DNA of 64,000 nucleotides from contig CALSSE010000009.1 in NCBI GenBank assembly GCA_943788935.1, forward strand, positions 62,001 through 126,000, given 5' to 3'. The stretch comes from an uncultured bacterium. GTDB taxonomy: Bacteria > Myxococcota_A > Bradymonadia > UBA7976 > VGTA01. Position numbers and translations under genes: made by a program. The notes under the pieces were generated by a model. That model saw only the letters and a list, made by a program, of their open reading frames with translations. It did no database searches and was not told the origin of the DNA. Position 1 is the stretch's first letter; each line of letters begins with the position of its first letter. Positions 6,953 through 15,730 of the stretch are shown here, piece after piece.

Positions 6953-9459
6953 GTGACTCAGGATTACCGATCGATGAGCTCAGAGGAGATTTTATCAACC
7001 ATTGGGGAGAAACACCGATTGTGATGAGCGCTCCTACCGGCTCGGGGAAATCGACTCAGGTTCCTCGATGGTGTTTGGAGAGAGAGCGCGCGCTCAGCGT
7101 CGAACAGAATCGATCATCACGTCCTATTTTAGTGATCGAGCCCCGAAGGGTAGCCTGCCAGAGTCTCGCTCGACGAGTCGCAGAGCTAGAGTCAACCCCC
7201 TTAGGGCTCGGGGTCGGATATACGGTTCGAGACGATGATAGAAGCAGCGCTGAAACTATGATTCGTTTCGTCACCACCGGCGTAGCGTTGAGGATGTGGA
7301 GTGAGCGACGCTTCGCTGACTATGGCTCGGTGGTGATCGATGAGTTTCATGAGCGTTCCCTCGATCTCGATTTACTCCTCGCGCTCTGTCAGCAGACGCC
7401 AACCTGTCCGCTAGTGGTCATGTCAGCGACCTTCGCTGCCCAACGAGTGACCTCTTATTTAGAGGGGATTCATCTTGAGGGTCGCGGAAGGCTCTATTCC
7501 GTTGAGGTCAGCTATCACCCCCACGGTAATACTCTCCCACACCCTCATGGCTTGATAGAGGCTCTCTCTGAGCTGATCGAGAAGGCCTGTGAAACCGCAG
7601 AAGAGCCTCATAAAGATGTATTAGTCTTCCTCCCCGGTAAGGGAGAGATCAATGAGGCGAAATATCGTTTGGAGCAATTATGGGATCGACAGAGAGTCAC
7701 TGACTGTCGAGAAGTGATCGCCCTTCATGGCGGCTTGAGTCTCAGCGATCAGAGCCGAGTCTTCTCTGTCGGTATGCGGCAACGAGTGATTTTAGCCACC
7801 AATGTCGCTGAGACTTCTCTCACCGTCCCAAGAGTAGGGATCGTGATCGACAGCGGCTTAGTACGTCAGACACGCTATGACCGTGGACGAGGAGCCCTTG
7901 CCCTCTCCGAGATCGCTGCTGACAGCGCAGAGCAGCGTCGCGGCCGAGCGGGACGACTCAGCGAAGGCCGCTGTTGGAGAATGTGGTCTCGTGGCGTCAA
8001 TCTCAAGCCTCATACCACGCCGGAGATTCATCGTGAATCACTCAATACGCTCCTTTTAGCGACTGCCGCTTGTGGCGTCGAGCTCACTCAGCTCTCTCTG
8101 CTCGATCCCCCCAAAGAGCGTGCGCTTAATGACGCGCAACAGGTGCTCAATGGGCTAGGAGCTATCGATGAGCAGGGAACGCTCTCTTCTTGTGGTCGAG
8201 CGCTCTTCTCGTTAGGGATCGACCTTACTCTTGGTCGCTGGTTGATCGAAGGGCTCGAGGCCGGAGATACCGATTTACGTGATCAGCTCATAGACCTAGT
8301 GAGCGGACTCTCTTGTTCCAAGCGACTCTTCCTATCGGGCCGGCCTGCCGATCCTAATGATGAGCTACGTGATCGAGGTTGTGACGCGATAGGCGTGATT
8401 CGAGCGATGAGAATTCCGCTCAGAGAGGCGCAGAGATATCACTTAGACCCCTTGAGTGTTCGAGAGGCGAGAGAACATCGAACTCGACTCTTACGCGGCC
8501 TCCAGATTGACCATCAGCGACGCGATCATGAGGAAAAGATCAACCGTCGTTCACTGGCGCTCGCTCTGATGAGGGCTGACCAGAGGAGCGTTTACGTCCT
8601 TCGCGAGCGGAAACGCCAAGCATCCGCTTGGGTAGGCCTCGGCCCCGAGATGAGTCTCGGTCGAGAGACCGCGCTATCCCTAGAGCTCAGCGAGAGTCCT
8701 CGACATAAGGTAGAGGCTCTCTTTGCTCTCGATAGCCACGCCTCGGCCAAGAGCGGTCGTGCCGCCGAACATCGAGTGACCTTATCCATGCCCCTTGAGC
8801 TCGATTGGCTCAAGCAGGCGACCCTCGGTGAGGAGAGATTAGGCGAGGCGACATTGAAGCGCGGTAAACTACGGGTGGAGATAGAGCGGGTGTTTATGAA
8901 GCGGGTGTTGGAGTCACGCTCTCTTAAACCCCAAGGGAAGTGGGCCAGGCAGGCATTGGTACGCTGTTTGCTCCGCGGTCAGCCTTGGTCTAAGCTCTCT
9001 GACGAGGTCGAGAGTCGACTTGAGCGGATCAACCTCAACCTCGCTTTGGTCGCTATGGGCGAGTGGCCCACTCATCTCAGTCATATGAGCACTCCCCAGC
9101 TAGTGATCTCTACTGATCAAGCGGAAGAGTGGTTCACCGCTCGTCTCGTTGAATTAGGCTTTGAGGAGGCGGAGGAGTTAGAGCTGCTCTCCCGAGATGA
9201 TTTGCTTCCCTCTTCGCTACATCCTGACTCGCTAAGCTATCTCGATAAGGTCTTTCCTCGCCTCCTTAATATGAGTGATGCTCGCTATATGTTTCATTAT
9301 GATGTCCTTAAGCGAAGAGTGATCATGGAACAAGTGGCGGGGAGTCGTAAAGAGGCCCCTCGGCCAGAATGGCTCCCTCAATGTGGTGGTTTTGAGATTA
9401 GGCTGAAGCGAGGGCAGCATGATTCAGCGCTACGGGCGCGACGTCATTCCCGCCACTGA
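6949..9459 (+). CDS. hrpB: ATP-dependent RNA helicase HrpB
   Basis: An 836-residue DEAH-type helicase, close to the usual HrpB length. Seen: P-loop APTGSGKST at 28-36, DEFHERSL at 131-138 (the HrpB form of the DEAH box), the SAT motif in VMSATF, NVAETSLTVP and QRRGRAGR (motif VI). The C-terminal half carries the HrpB-specific region ending with the typical PRPEWLP segment. ATG 6949 gives an ATGA overlap with the upstream Cys-cluster gene; an in-frame ATG at 6937 is possible. HrpB is an RNA helicase family whose role in most bacteria is unclear. Confidence 0.95.
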   Translation: MSDSGLPIDELRGDFINHWGETPIVMSAPTGSGKSTQVPRWCLERERALSVEQNRSSRPILVIEPRRVACQSLARRVAELESTPLGLGVGYTVRDDDRSSAETMIRFVTTGVALRMWSERRFADYGSVVIDEFHERSLDLDLLLALCQQTPTCPLVVMSATFAAQRVTSYLEGIHLEGRGRLYSVEVSYHPHGNTLPHPHGLIEALSELIEKACETAEEPHKDVLVFLPGKGEINEAKYRLEQLWDRQRVTDCREVIALHGGLSLSDQSRVFSVGMRQRVILATNVAETSLTVPRVGIVIDSGLVRQTRYDRGRGALALSEIAADSAEQRRGRAGRLSEGRCWRMWSRGVNLKPHTTPEIHRESLNTLLLATAACGVELTQLSLLDPPKERALNDAQQVLNGLGAIDEQGTLSSCGRALFSLGIDLTLGRWLIEGLEAGDTDLRDQLIDLVSGLSCSKRLFLSGRPADPNDELRDRGCDAIGVIRAMRIPLREAQRYHLDPLSVREAREHRTRLLRGLQIDHQRRDHEEKINRRSLALALMRADQRSVYVLRERKRQASAWVGLGPEMSLGRETALSLELSESPRHKVEALFALDSHASAKSGRAAEHRVTLSMPLELDWLKQATLGEERLGEATLKRGKLRVEIERVFMKRVLESRSLKPQGKWARQALVRCLLRGQPWSKLSDEVESRLERINLNLALVAMGEWPTHLSHMSTPQLVISTDQAEEWFTARLVELGFEEAEELELLSRDDLLPSSLHPDSLSYLDKVFPRLLNMSDARYMFHYDVLKRRVIMEQVAGSRKEAPRPEWLPQCGGFEIRLKRGQHDSALRARRHSRH

Positions 9460-9513
9460 ATCTTAAATGAAGAATTGACAGGCCCCCCCATGTTTAAAGC
9501 GCTGGAGAGAGTG

Positions 9514-10173
9514 ATGACGATCGACGCCAAGCCGACAGAGGTCCCCACAGGGACGCCGAGCTATTGGGAAGATGCAAAGCGTTATTTAAGCTCGATAGAT
9601 CCTATTTTAAGAGGCATTATTGATCATTTTGAAGAGGGAGAGGATCCACCACTTCGCTCACGGGGAGACCTTTTTTATACCCTCGCTAACGCCATCGTAG
9701 GTCAACAGATCTCAGCGGCTGCTGCTGCTGCAGTATGGGGACGGCTAGTCTCTTTGTGGGGAGGAGCGGTGAACCCAGAGCGGGTTCTCGCTTCCCACGA
9801 TGAGGCTCTACGTGGAGCGGGTCTCTCAGCACGTAAAGTAGAATATCTTAAGGGACTCGCTGAGGCGATGCCTCGACTGGCTAGCTTCCCTTGGCGGGAG
9901 ATGACAGATAAAGAGGTACTTGATACGCTCTGTACCTTGCGAGGGATAGGTCCCTGGACCGCTGAGATGTGTCTGATCTTCACCCTCTTGCGTCCCGATG
10001 TTTTACCTTTGGGGGATATCGGAGTCATCCGCGCAGTTGAACGACAATACGCTGAAGGCGCCACGTTGAGCAAAGCGGAGGTCGCGGTGGTCGCTGAGCG
10101 ATGGAAGCCTTATCGAACGGTCGCGGTCTGGTATTTGTGGCGTACTATCGACGCCGAGCCGGTAGAATATTAG
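9514..10173 (+). CDS. DNA-3-methyladenine glycosylase, AlkA/HhH-GPD family
   Basis: About 219 residues. The helix-hairpin-helix LRGIGPWTAEM is at 142-152 and the catalytic Asp is expected at 168 in LPLGDIG. The upstream LANAIVGQQIS helix is typical of AlkA-type base excision glycosylases, which remove alkylated purines from DNA. The family N-terminal domain is absent, as in the short bacterial and archaeal forms. I prefer ATG 9514 with GGAGAG at 9504-9509; ATG 9490 and TTG 9475 are in frame. It follows hrpB by about 50 bases on the same strand, so they probably share a transcript. Confidence 0.9.
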   Translation: MTIDAKPTEVPTGTPSYWEDAKRYLSSIDPILRGIIDHFEEGEDPPLRSRGDLFYTLANAIVGQQISAAAAAAVWGRLVSLWGGAVNPERVLASHDEALRGAGLSARKVEYLKGLAEAMPRLASFPWREMTDKEVLDTLCTLRGIGPWTAEMCLIFTLLRPDVLPLGDIGVIRAVERQYAEGATLSKAEVAVVAERWKPYRTVAVWYLWRTIDAEPVEY

Positions 10174-10202
10174 AGGGGTCATAGAGGGTTTATAGAGGAA
10201 TC

Positions 10203-11255
10203 TTAGGCGAACTCAGCGACTACCATCGCCCGTAGCGGCGCGGGATGCCCCTCAATGGTGAGGTCAAGGTTCTCGGGGTCAAGAGCTTGGGTCAGCGAGT
10301 GAAAACGCATCCACTCTGTTTGACGCTGCTCTTGTAGAGAGGTCTGGTTGAGATCGACGAGCCGAGCATCTCGGTAGCCAGCGGATTCCAACCACGCGAG
10401 CAGAGTGCTGACATCGGGGAGACACCAGACATTTCTCATCTGCGCATAGCGCCCACTAGGGTATAGTGGTGAAGGATCGGGGGTCACTAAGGTCTCGATA
10501 AGGAGCTTACCTCCCGATGGCTTAAAGTGCCGTTGTAAAGAGCGTAGGTGCTCTTGAGGCTCACGTCGGTGATAGAGGACTCCCATGGAGAAGACCCAGT
10601 CGAAAAGAGGGAGAGGCGTATGATCGAGATCCTCTAAAGTGAGCGGAAGATGGTGAATAGGATAGAGAGGGGCTCTCTTATCTTCACTATGGCTTGGAGT
10701 GGGTAAGAGATGGGCGTTAAAGAGACTAGCGAGGACTCGATGTTGATAGTGGAAGAGACGAGTAGGGTCGACGCCAAGAACAGCCTCTGCTCCCTCACCG
10801 AGCGCTCGCCAACAGTGATAACCATTACCACACCCGATATCCAAGACTCTCATCCCCTTGAGGTCTCCGAGATGAGGGAGAGCGCGGCTCCATTTCCAGT
10901 CAGAGCGCCATTCGGTGTCGATGAAGAGATCGCCAAGACGGAGAGGACCTTTACGCCAAGGGTGAAGTCTCTGCAAGGTCTCGAGGGCATGGTCAACGTC
11001 AGACCACTCTCCCGAGAGAGAGAGCTCCGGATCCGAGAGGTGCAGCTGATCGCTCGCTGTAAAGGAGGGAAGATCTCTATATACGGTCCGCCAATCGCTG
11101 AGGCGCTTGTCTACCTTGAGGTCAAGGGCTCTTGAGGTTTTCTCTTGAATGGCCGTGAGCTTCTCTGCGTCAATCTGAAGCTCAGCGAGCCACTCCCATA
11201 GAGGCGCTAAGGCTCTCTTGTCATCAGGGTCAAAGGAGAGCGTCTCTTGATTCAT
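10203..11255 (-). CDS. cmoB: tRNA U34 carboxymethyltransferase CmoB
   Basis: A 350-residue SAM-fold enzyme that transfers the carboxymethyl group of carboxy-SAM to 5-hydroxyuridine at tRNA position 34, giving cmo5U. Seen: the CmoB signature HPWRKGP at 98-104, LFIDTEWRSDWKW at about 110-122 and the nucleotide motif LDIGCGNGYHC at 138-148. I chose ATG 11255 because a strong Shine-Dalgarno (GAGGTGAT) precedes it; another ATG at 11273 directly abuts the cmoA stop but has no ribosome site. It forms an operon with cmoA, which supplies its substrate. Confidence 0.95.
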   Translation of the reverse strand: MNQETLSFDPDDKRALAPLWEWLAELQIDAEKLTAIQEKTSRALDLKVDKRLSDWRTVYRDLPSFTASDQLHLSDPELSLSGEWSDVDHALETLQRLHPWRKGPLRLGDLFIDTEWRSDWKWSRALPHLGDLKGMRVLDIGCGNGYHCWRALGEGAEAVLGVDPTRLFHYQHRVLASLFNAHLLPTPSHSEDKRAPLYPIHHLPLTLEDLDHTPLPLFDWVFSMGVLYHRREPQEHLRSLQRHFKPSGGKLLIETLVTPDPSPLYPSGRYAQMRNVWCLPDVSTLLAWLESAGYRDARLVDLNQTSLQEQRQTEWMRFHSLTQALDPENLDLTIEGHPAPLRAMVVAEFA

Positions 11256-11273
11256 CACGTCATCACCTCTCAT

Positions 11274-12002
11274 TTATTTTAAAGCGATCAGAGAGCAGAA
11301 ATTAAAGGCTTGGTACCACACCTCTGAGGCGGAGAATCCGGCGGCGCTGAGTCGATCCTTATGCGCTTGAATCGGCTCCGGGACTAGGACCCCTACCAGT
11401 GCGTCACGCTTACGGGCGATCTCTAGATCAGAGTAGCCTTGGCTACGCTTAAAGTCATGATGAAGGTCGATACAAAGATCATCGATCCGCTCATCGGCGA
11501 GGCGGACCTTCTCAGAGAGTAGCAGGGCCCCTCCGGGCTTTAAGGCTCGTAGAGCTCGGCTGAGGAGCTTGAGTCGATCTTCGATGGGGATGAACTGTAG
11601 AGTGAAGTTTAGGATAATCAGTCGAGCGTTATTCATCTCGACGCTCCTGATATCCTGTTTGAGAAGAGAGACATGATGTTGAGCGACGCCAGAATCGATG
11701 AGGTCATGATGACAGGCGTCGAGCATTGCTTGCGAGCGGTCAACACCGATCAGCTCGACCTCAAGGTCAGAGGGGATCGCTCGGTCCATAGACAAAATCG
11801 CCGCTCCTCGTGAGCATCCTAGTTCATAGATACGGTCACCCGATTGAGCTAACTTTTGGGCGAGCGCGCCGGCGGCAGAGAGAGTCGCTTGATAACCAGG
11901 TACCGAGCGTTCGATCATGTCGGGGAAGACTCGAGCCACCTCCTCATCAAAAGCGAAGGCAGGCACCTCTCCCATCACTCCGCGGTAAATGCTGTCTTTC
12001 AT
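11274..12002 (-). CDS. cmoA: Carboxy-S-adenosyl-L-methionine synthase CmoA
   Basis: A 242-residue SAM-binding protein (E. coli CmoA is 247) that makes carboxy-SAM from SAM and prephenate. The N-terminal FDEEVARVFPDMIERSVPGY segment and the motif ELGCSRGAA at 60-68 are characteristic of the family. It precedes cmoB on the same strand and its stop lies 18 bases from the chosen cmoB start, so the two-step cmo5U pathway is encoded together, as in enterobacteria. Confidence 0.95.
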   Translation of the reverse strand: MKDSIYRGVMGEVPAFAFDEEVARVFPDMIERSVPGYQATLSAAGALAQKLAQSGDRIYELGCSRGAAILSMDRAIPSDLEVELIGVDRSQAMLDACHHDLIDSGVAQHHVSLLKQDIRSVEMNNARLIILNFTLQFIPIEDRLKLLSRALRALKPGGALLLSEKVRLADERIDDLCIDLHHDFKRSQGYSDLEIARKRDALVGVLVPEPIQAHKDRLSAAGFSASEVWYQAFNFCSLIALK

Positions 12003-12143
12003 CTCAAACCCTTATCTCAGCATAATACATTACATTATGAGGGCTGTGTTCTCTTTATACTCTAACACAAACACCCATTATTCTTTGGACAGCGTCTTTC
12101 TCTCAGAGAAGGGCTTGAGGGTCAACCGCTTCCTCCGCTTGTC

Positions 12144-12172
12144 TTGCACAGAAGAAGGTAAAGATGTATTGT
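12144..12172 (+). promoter_or_regulatory. Candidate sigma70 promoter for the DUF1592 cluster
   Basis: TTGCAC (12144-12149), a 17-base spacer and TATTGT (12167-12172), about 40 bases before the ATG at 12211, whose ribosome site is AAGGGG. It lies in the divergent spacer between cmoA and the DUF1592 gene. The match is fair, not strong. Confidence 0.35.
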
Positions 12173-12210
12173 GAAATGGTTTAAAATTATAGGCCTTACA
12201 AGGGGCGGTC

Positions 12211-14031
12211 ATGAACTATATTTGTCGTCTACAAAGATGTAAAAGCGTGGCTTTCTTAACCCTAAATGTCGCCTTGCTGTTAGGTGGGATAGGCTGTGAG
12301 GAGTCTCGGCGAACATGGACTATGAGCTTAGAGTCCGGAGGGGGAGTGAGCGCCGCAAGAGAGACGTCAGCAGCGGGGGAGACCCCTGAGATGGTGACCA
12401 CTGGGGGGACAGAGATGGTCACCGGTGGAGTAGAGGGGGGCATCGACGGCGCAGGGATGGGGATGGGCGAGGAGCCTCTCTCGCCGCTTATACCCGGCCC
12501 GGAAGTCTGGGCTCGACTCACCGAGTCGCAATATAGGAATATGATTAATGATGTTTTGGGGATAGACACCTCAGACCTCCTCTTAGAGCCCGATACTAAC
12601 CCCTATCTCTTTAATTCTATTGGCGCAGGGAGCAGCTCGCTGTCCTCCCTTGGTGTAGAGCAATATGCCGAGGCGGCCTTTGTGGTTGCGGAGCGTTATT
12701 TTGAGACTCCCCAACGTATAGAGGTGGAATTCGGCTGCCTCCCGATGAGTGTTAACGATGGTTGCGCCGACCAGATGATCCGTCAGCTCGGGCTCCGCTT
12801 ATATCGTCGGCCGCTCACTCAAGAGGAGGTCTCTCGCTGGCTTCAACTCGCGGGTTCGGTGGTGCCCTCTGATCGTCCTGAGGATCAGCGTTTAGGCTTA
12901 GAGACAGCGCTCGCGGGAATCCTTCAGTCTCCTTCGGTTTTATATAGGATAGAGCGGGGAGAAGTTGATCTCAGCCGATCTGGACAGAGGCGCTTCACCG
13001 CTCTAGAGATGGCGAGTCGAATCGCCTTTACGTTACAGGATACCTCGCCAGACCTCGAGCTGCTCACCGCGGCGCTCGATGGACGCTTAGAGGACCCTGT
13101 TGAGCTCTCTGCTCAGCTAGATCGCCTCTTAGAGAGCGAGAGGACGCGTCTCTCGATCGAGCGGTTCTTTGAGCAATATCTCGATCTCGGTCGTCTCGCT
13201 CATGTTGAACGAGACCCCACGAGGTATGAGGGGTTCACTCCCGCGTTGCTCGCGTCCATGGAGACCGAGGTTCGGCTGCTCGTCAATGACTTGGTCTTTC
13301 GAAGAGATGGTGATATCCGTCGTCTATTCGATGAGCGGAGAGCCTATCTCAACTCGACGCTCGCTGAGCATTATGGGGTGAGTTTAGAGGAGGGGTCTCC
13401 GGTGGTCTTTGAACCGATCTCACTGGGTGTTGATACACCGCGAGTTGGGTTTTTAGGAACCGCGGCCTTCCTCACCATGAACGCTCACCCGACGGAGACC
13501 TCCCCGACGCTTAGAGGGAAGTATATTAGAGAGCGGCTCTTGTGTCAGGTCGTCCCGCCTCCCCCCGATGATATCGACCTAAACCTGGAGCCAGAGACCG
13601 GTGAGGCGAGCACTCTTCGAGAGCGACTTGAGCTTCATCGAGAAGATCCGGCCTGCATGGGCTGTCACAGCTTTATCGACCCTCCCGGTTTTCTCTTTGA
13701 ATTCTTCGACTCGGTGGGTCGATATCGAGAGACGCTTGATGGGGTTAACTTGGATGCTAGCGGTAATCTCGATGGAGTCCCTATGGAAAACCTCAGTGAT
13801 CTCGCTGATTTCTTAGCGGATGACCCTCGCCTGACCGAGTGCATGACCCGTCAGGTCTATCGCTTCGCGCTCGGTCGACTAGAGACGGTGGGTGAAGAGT
13901 CTGAAATTCAACGGTTACACCAAGCGTTCGCGACAGAGGGATATCGCTTTAAAGCTCTGTTTAAGCAATTGCTGATGAGCGACGGTTTCACGTATGTATC
14001 TACACACCCCAACGAGGAGGTGACCCCATGA
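12211..14031 (+). CDS. DUF1592/DUF1588/DUF1585 lipoprotein with a CxxCH motif
   Basis: A 606-residue lipoprotein. The signal peptide ends in a lipobox at Cys29 (GGIGC), followed by a Gly/Glu/Thr-rich linker to about residue 95. Then come the DUF1587/1595/1592/1588/1585 domains typical of large Planctomycetes and Myxococcota proteins: LTESQYRNMINDVLG, LRLYRRPLTQEEV, RIAFTLQDTSPD, TSPTLRGKYIRERLLC, and a single cytochrome-like CMGCH at 483-487 followed by DPPGFLFE. Function is unknown; a c-type haem at CxxCH is plausible. The stop overlaps the next start (ATGA, 14028-14031), coupling it to the DUF1552 gene that usually accompanies this family. Confidence 0.9.
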   Translation: MNYICRLQRCKSVAFLTLNVALLLGGIGCEESRRTWTMSLESGGGVSAARETSAAGETPEMVTTGGTEMVTGGVEGGIDGAGMGMGEEPLSPLIPGPEVWARLTESQYRNMINDVLGIDTSDLLLEPDTNPYLFNSIGAGSSSLSSLGVEQYAEAAFVVAERYFETPQRIEVEFGCLPMSVNDGCADQMIRQLGLRLYRRPLTQEEVSRWLQLAGSVVPSDRPEDQRLGLETALAGILQSPSVLYRIERGEVDLSRSGQRRFTALEMASRIAFTLQDTSPDLELLTAALDGRLEDPVELSAQLDRLLESERTRLSIERFFEQYLDLGRLAHVERDPTRYEGFTPALLASMETEVRLLVNDLVFRRDGDIRRLFDERRAYLNSTLAEHYGVSLEEGSPVVFEPISLGVDTPRVGFLGTAAFLTMNAHPTETSPTLRGKYIRERLLCQVVPPPPDDIDLNLEPETGEASTLRERLELHREDPACMGCHSFIDPPGFLFEFFDSVGRYRETLDGVNLDASGNLDGVPMENLSDLADFLADDPRLTECMTRQVYRFALGRLETVGEESEIQRLHQAFATEGYRFKALFKQLLMSDGFTYVSTHPNEEVTP

Positions 14032-15470
14032 GCGACTCGCGCCGATCATTGAAACGCTCTAAGGTGAGCCATAGAGACGCCCAGCCGAGCGTCGCGAGTA
14101 GACTCAGCGATCGTTATAGCGTTGGTCTAGGTCGACGCGCGCTCCTAAGAGGAGTCGTTGGCGGAGTCATCACCCACCTCGCGCTCCCTCGACTCGAGCT
14201 CTTCTCCTCTATGGCTCTCGCCCAAGACGCTCAGGCGAATGACCCTTTCTTTGGCTTATTTTATTGGGCGAATGGGGTACCATGGCATAGCGCCCATGGG
14301 GCTCTTCAGGCGCAATCTGGTCACCCTGATGTGTGGACGCCTAGCACACAAGGAGCAGGGTATACTCCAAGTGAGCTGCTCTCTCCTCTCTCACGGCATC
14401 AAGTCTCGGTGATTACCGGTTTAGAGCCGCATACTGAGATACCAGGTAACCCAGCGGGTCAGGGTGATGGTCATATGCGAGGGTTTATGGTCTCCATGAC
14501 CGGAGACCGACCTCAACCAGAGACTTTTGATCACAGCTCACATACCCTGACCTCATTACGAGGGACGCTTGATCAAGAGATCGCTAAAAATCCTCTATTC
14601 TATCAGGAGACGCCTAGGTTTCGATCATTAGAGGTGGGAGTCAGTGAAGCGCGTTTTCACGAGTATGGCCATTGGAACGCGATCTCCTATAACGGACCCA
14701 ATTCTCAAAATCTCCCGATCTCTTCACCAGGGCTCCTCTATGATCGACTCTTCTCGGTCCCGGTGGACACTAGCGAGTCGGATCGTCGTCAGGCCACTCT
14801 CGACGCTGTTTTGGCAGAGGCGTCTCACCTGCGACCTATGTTGGGTAGCGATGACCGTCAGCGCTTGGACTCTCATTTAGAGCATCTCCGCTCTTTACAA
14901 AACAGGTTGTCGGCGGGAGCTAATCGTTGTGAGCCCCCGATGAGGCCTCTCAATGGGGGTGATTTGATCGAGCGTACCCGCGTCATGGGTGAGCTGATCG
15001 CCGCTGCGATTCGTTGTGATCTCACGCGAGTCTTCTCTCTTCAGCTCACCGCGCCGGCGACCACTCATCTTTTCTCTAACCTTAACGTCCCCGATGGGAT
15101 GCATAAGACTTGTCATGATGGTCATTGGGAGAGAGTCCGTGATATTACCCGTTATCAGATGGAGGCCTTCGCTGTCTTCCTCGACGCCTTCACCGCGGTG
15201 GAGGCGAGCGGCGCTCCATTACTTCAGCGAGGGTTAATCTATGGGACTAGCGAATACGGTGAGGGTTGGAAGCACAGCGTCAAAGAGCTACCTGTTGTGA
15301 TCGCTGGTCAGGCTGGAGGGGCGCTCCAGTCACAAGTCCATGTACGCTCTCCAGGAGGAAACCTCTCTGTCGCCCAGCTCTCTGCCTTGCGAGCGCTCGG
15401 TCTTCCTTATGAGTCATTTGGATGGAATGGTGGAGCGACGAATGACACCTTTGGGGCGCTCTTCACATGA
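14028..15470 (+). CDS. DUF1552 protein with Tat signal
   Basis: A 480-residue exported protein. A twin-arginine motif (GRRALLRG, Arg36-Arg37) and hydrophobic stretch give a Tat signal with cleavage near ALAQDAQA. The rest is a DUF1552 protein (FYWANGVPW, SEYGEGWKHSVKELPVVIAG, and a C-terminal GLPYESFGWNGGATND), a family that resembles alkaline-phosphatase-superfamily or sulfatase-type proteins such as DUF1501, but without a proven activity. It is translationally coupled to both neighbours by ATGA overlaps. Co-occurrence with DUF1592 proteins is the rule, so the two probably act together in the envelope. Confidence 0.9.
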   Translation: MSDSRRSLKRSKVSHRDAQPSVASRLSDRYSVGLGRRALLRGVVGGVITHLALPRLELFSSMALAQDAQANDPFFGLFYWANGVPWHSAHGALQAQSGHPDVWTPSTQGAGYTPSELLSPLSRHQVSVITGLEPHTEIPGNPAGQGDGHMRGFMVSMTGDRPQPETFDHSSHTLTSLRGTLDQEIAKNPLFYQETPRFRSLEVGVSEARFHEYGHWNAISYNGPNSQNLPISSPGLLYDRLFSVPVDTSESDRRQATLDAVLAEASHLRPMLGSDDRQRLDSHLEHLRSLQNRLSAGANRCEPPMRPLNGGDLIERTRVMGELIAAAIRCDLTRVFSLQLTAPATTHLFSNLNVPDGMHKTCHDGHWERVRDITRYQMEAFAVFLDAFTAVEASGAPLLQRGLIYGTSEYGEGWKHSVKELPVVIAGQAGGALQSQVHVRSPGGNLSVAQLSALRALGLPYESFGWNGGATNDTFGALFT

Positions 15471-15718
15471 GGATAAGTCGAATACGACCACTAGCACTTC
15501 TCAGCCTGTTACACCTCTGCGGTGGGCCATGGGGATGTGCTGACTCAGTTACGCCTCTCACGCCGATAGACCCTTCCATGGGAGGCGATTCGGCTGGGAT
15601 GGTATCGATGACAGGCGGGTCGATGACAGGCGGGTCGATGACAGGCGGGTCGATGACAGGCGGGTCGATGACAGGCGGGTCGATGACAGGGCGGGTCGAT
15701 GACAGGGCGGGTCGATGA
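15467..15718 (+). CDS. N-terminal part of a frameshifted lipoprotein (MTGGS repeats)
   Basis: Eighty-three residues: a signal peptide with a lipobox near Cys24 (GGPWGC), then a MTGGS repeat coded by a 15-bp tandem unit. The last two units each have one extra G (16 bp), which moves the ribosome out of frame and ends the protein at 15718. The real product would continue in the frame that starts at 15715. It is therefore the 5' half of a broken, or slippage-switched, gene. Its start overlaps the DUF1552 stop (ATGA). Confidence 0.75.
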   Translation: MRISRIRPLALLSLLHLCGGPWGCADSVTPLTPIDPSMGGDSAGMVSMTGGSMTGGSMTGGSMTGGSMTGGSMTGRVDDRAGR

Positions 15719-15730
15719 CAGGCGGGTCAG
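15602..15730 (+). repeat. 15-bp tandem repeat (MTGGS codons) with two +1 units
   Basis: The unit ATGACAGGCGGGTCG is repeated about six times, then two units read ATGACAGGGCGGGTCG with one added G each, then a final regular unit. Removing the two Gs would join the signal peptide frame to the downstream Cys-rich/DUF5648 frame. Confidence 0.9.

Noticed and set aside
10710..11135. Plus-strand frame of 141 codons inside cmoB
   Set aside because: It lies wholly opposite a strongly supported gene.
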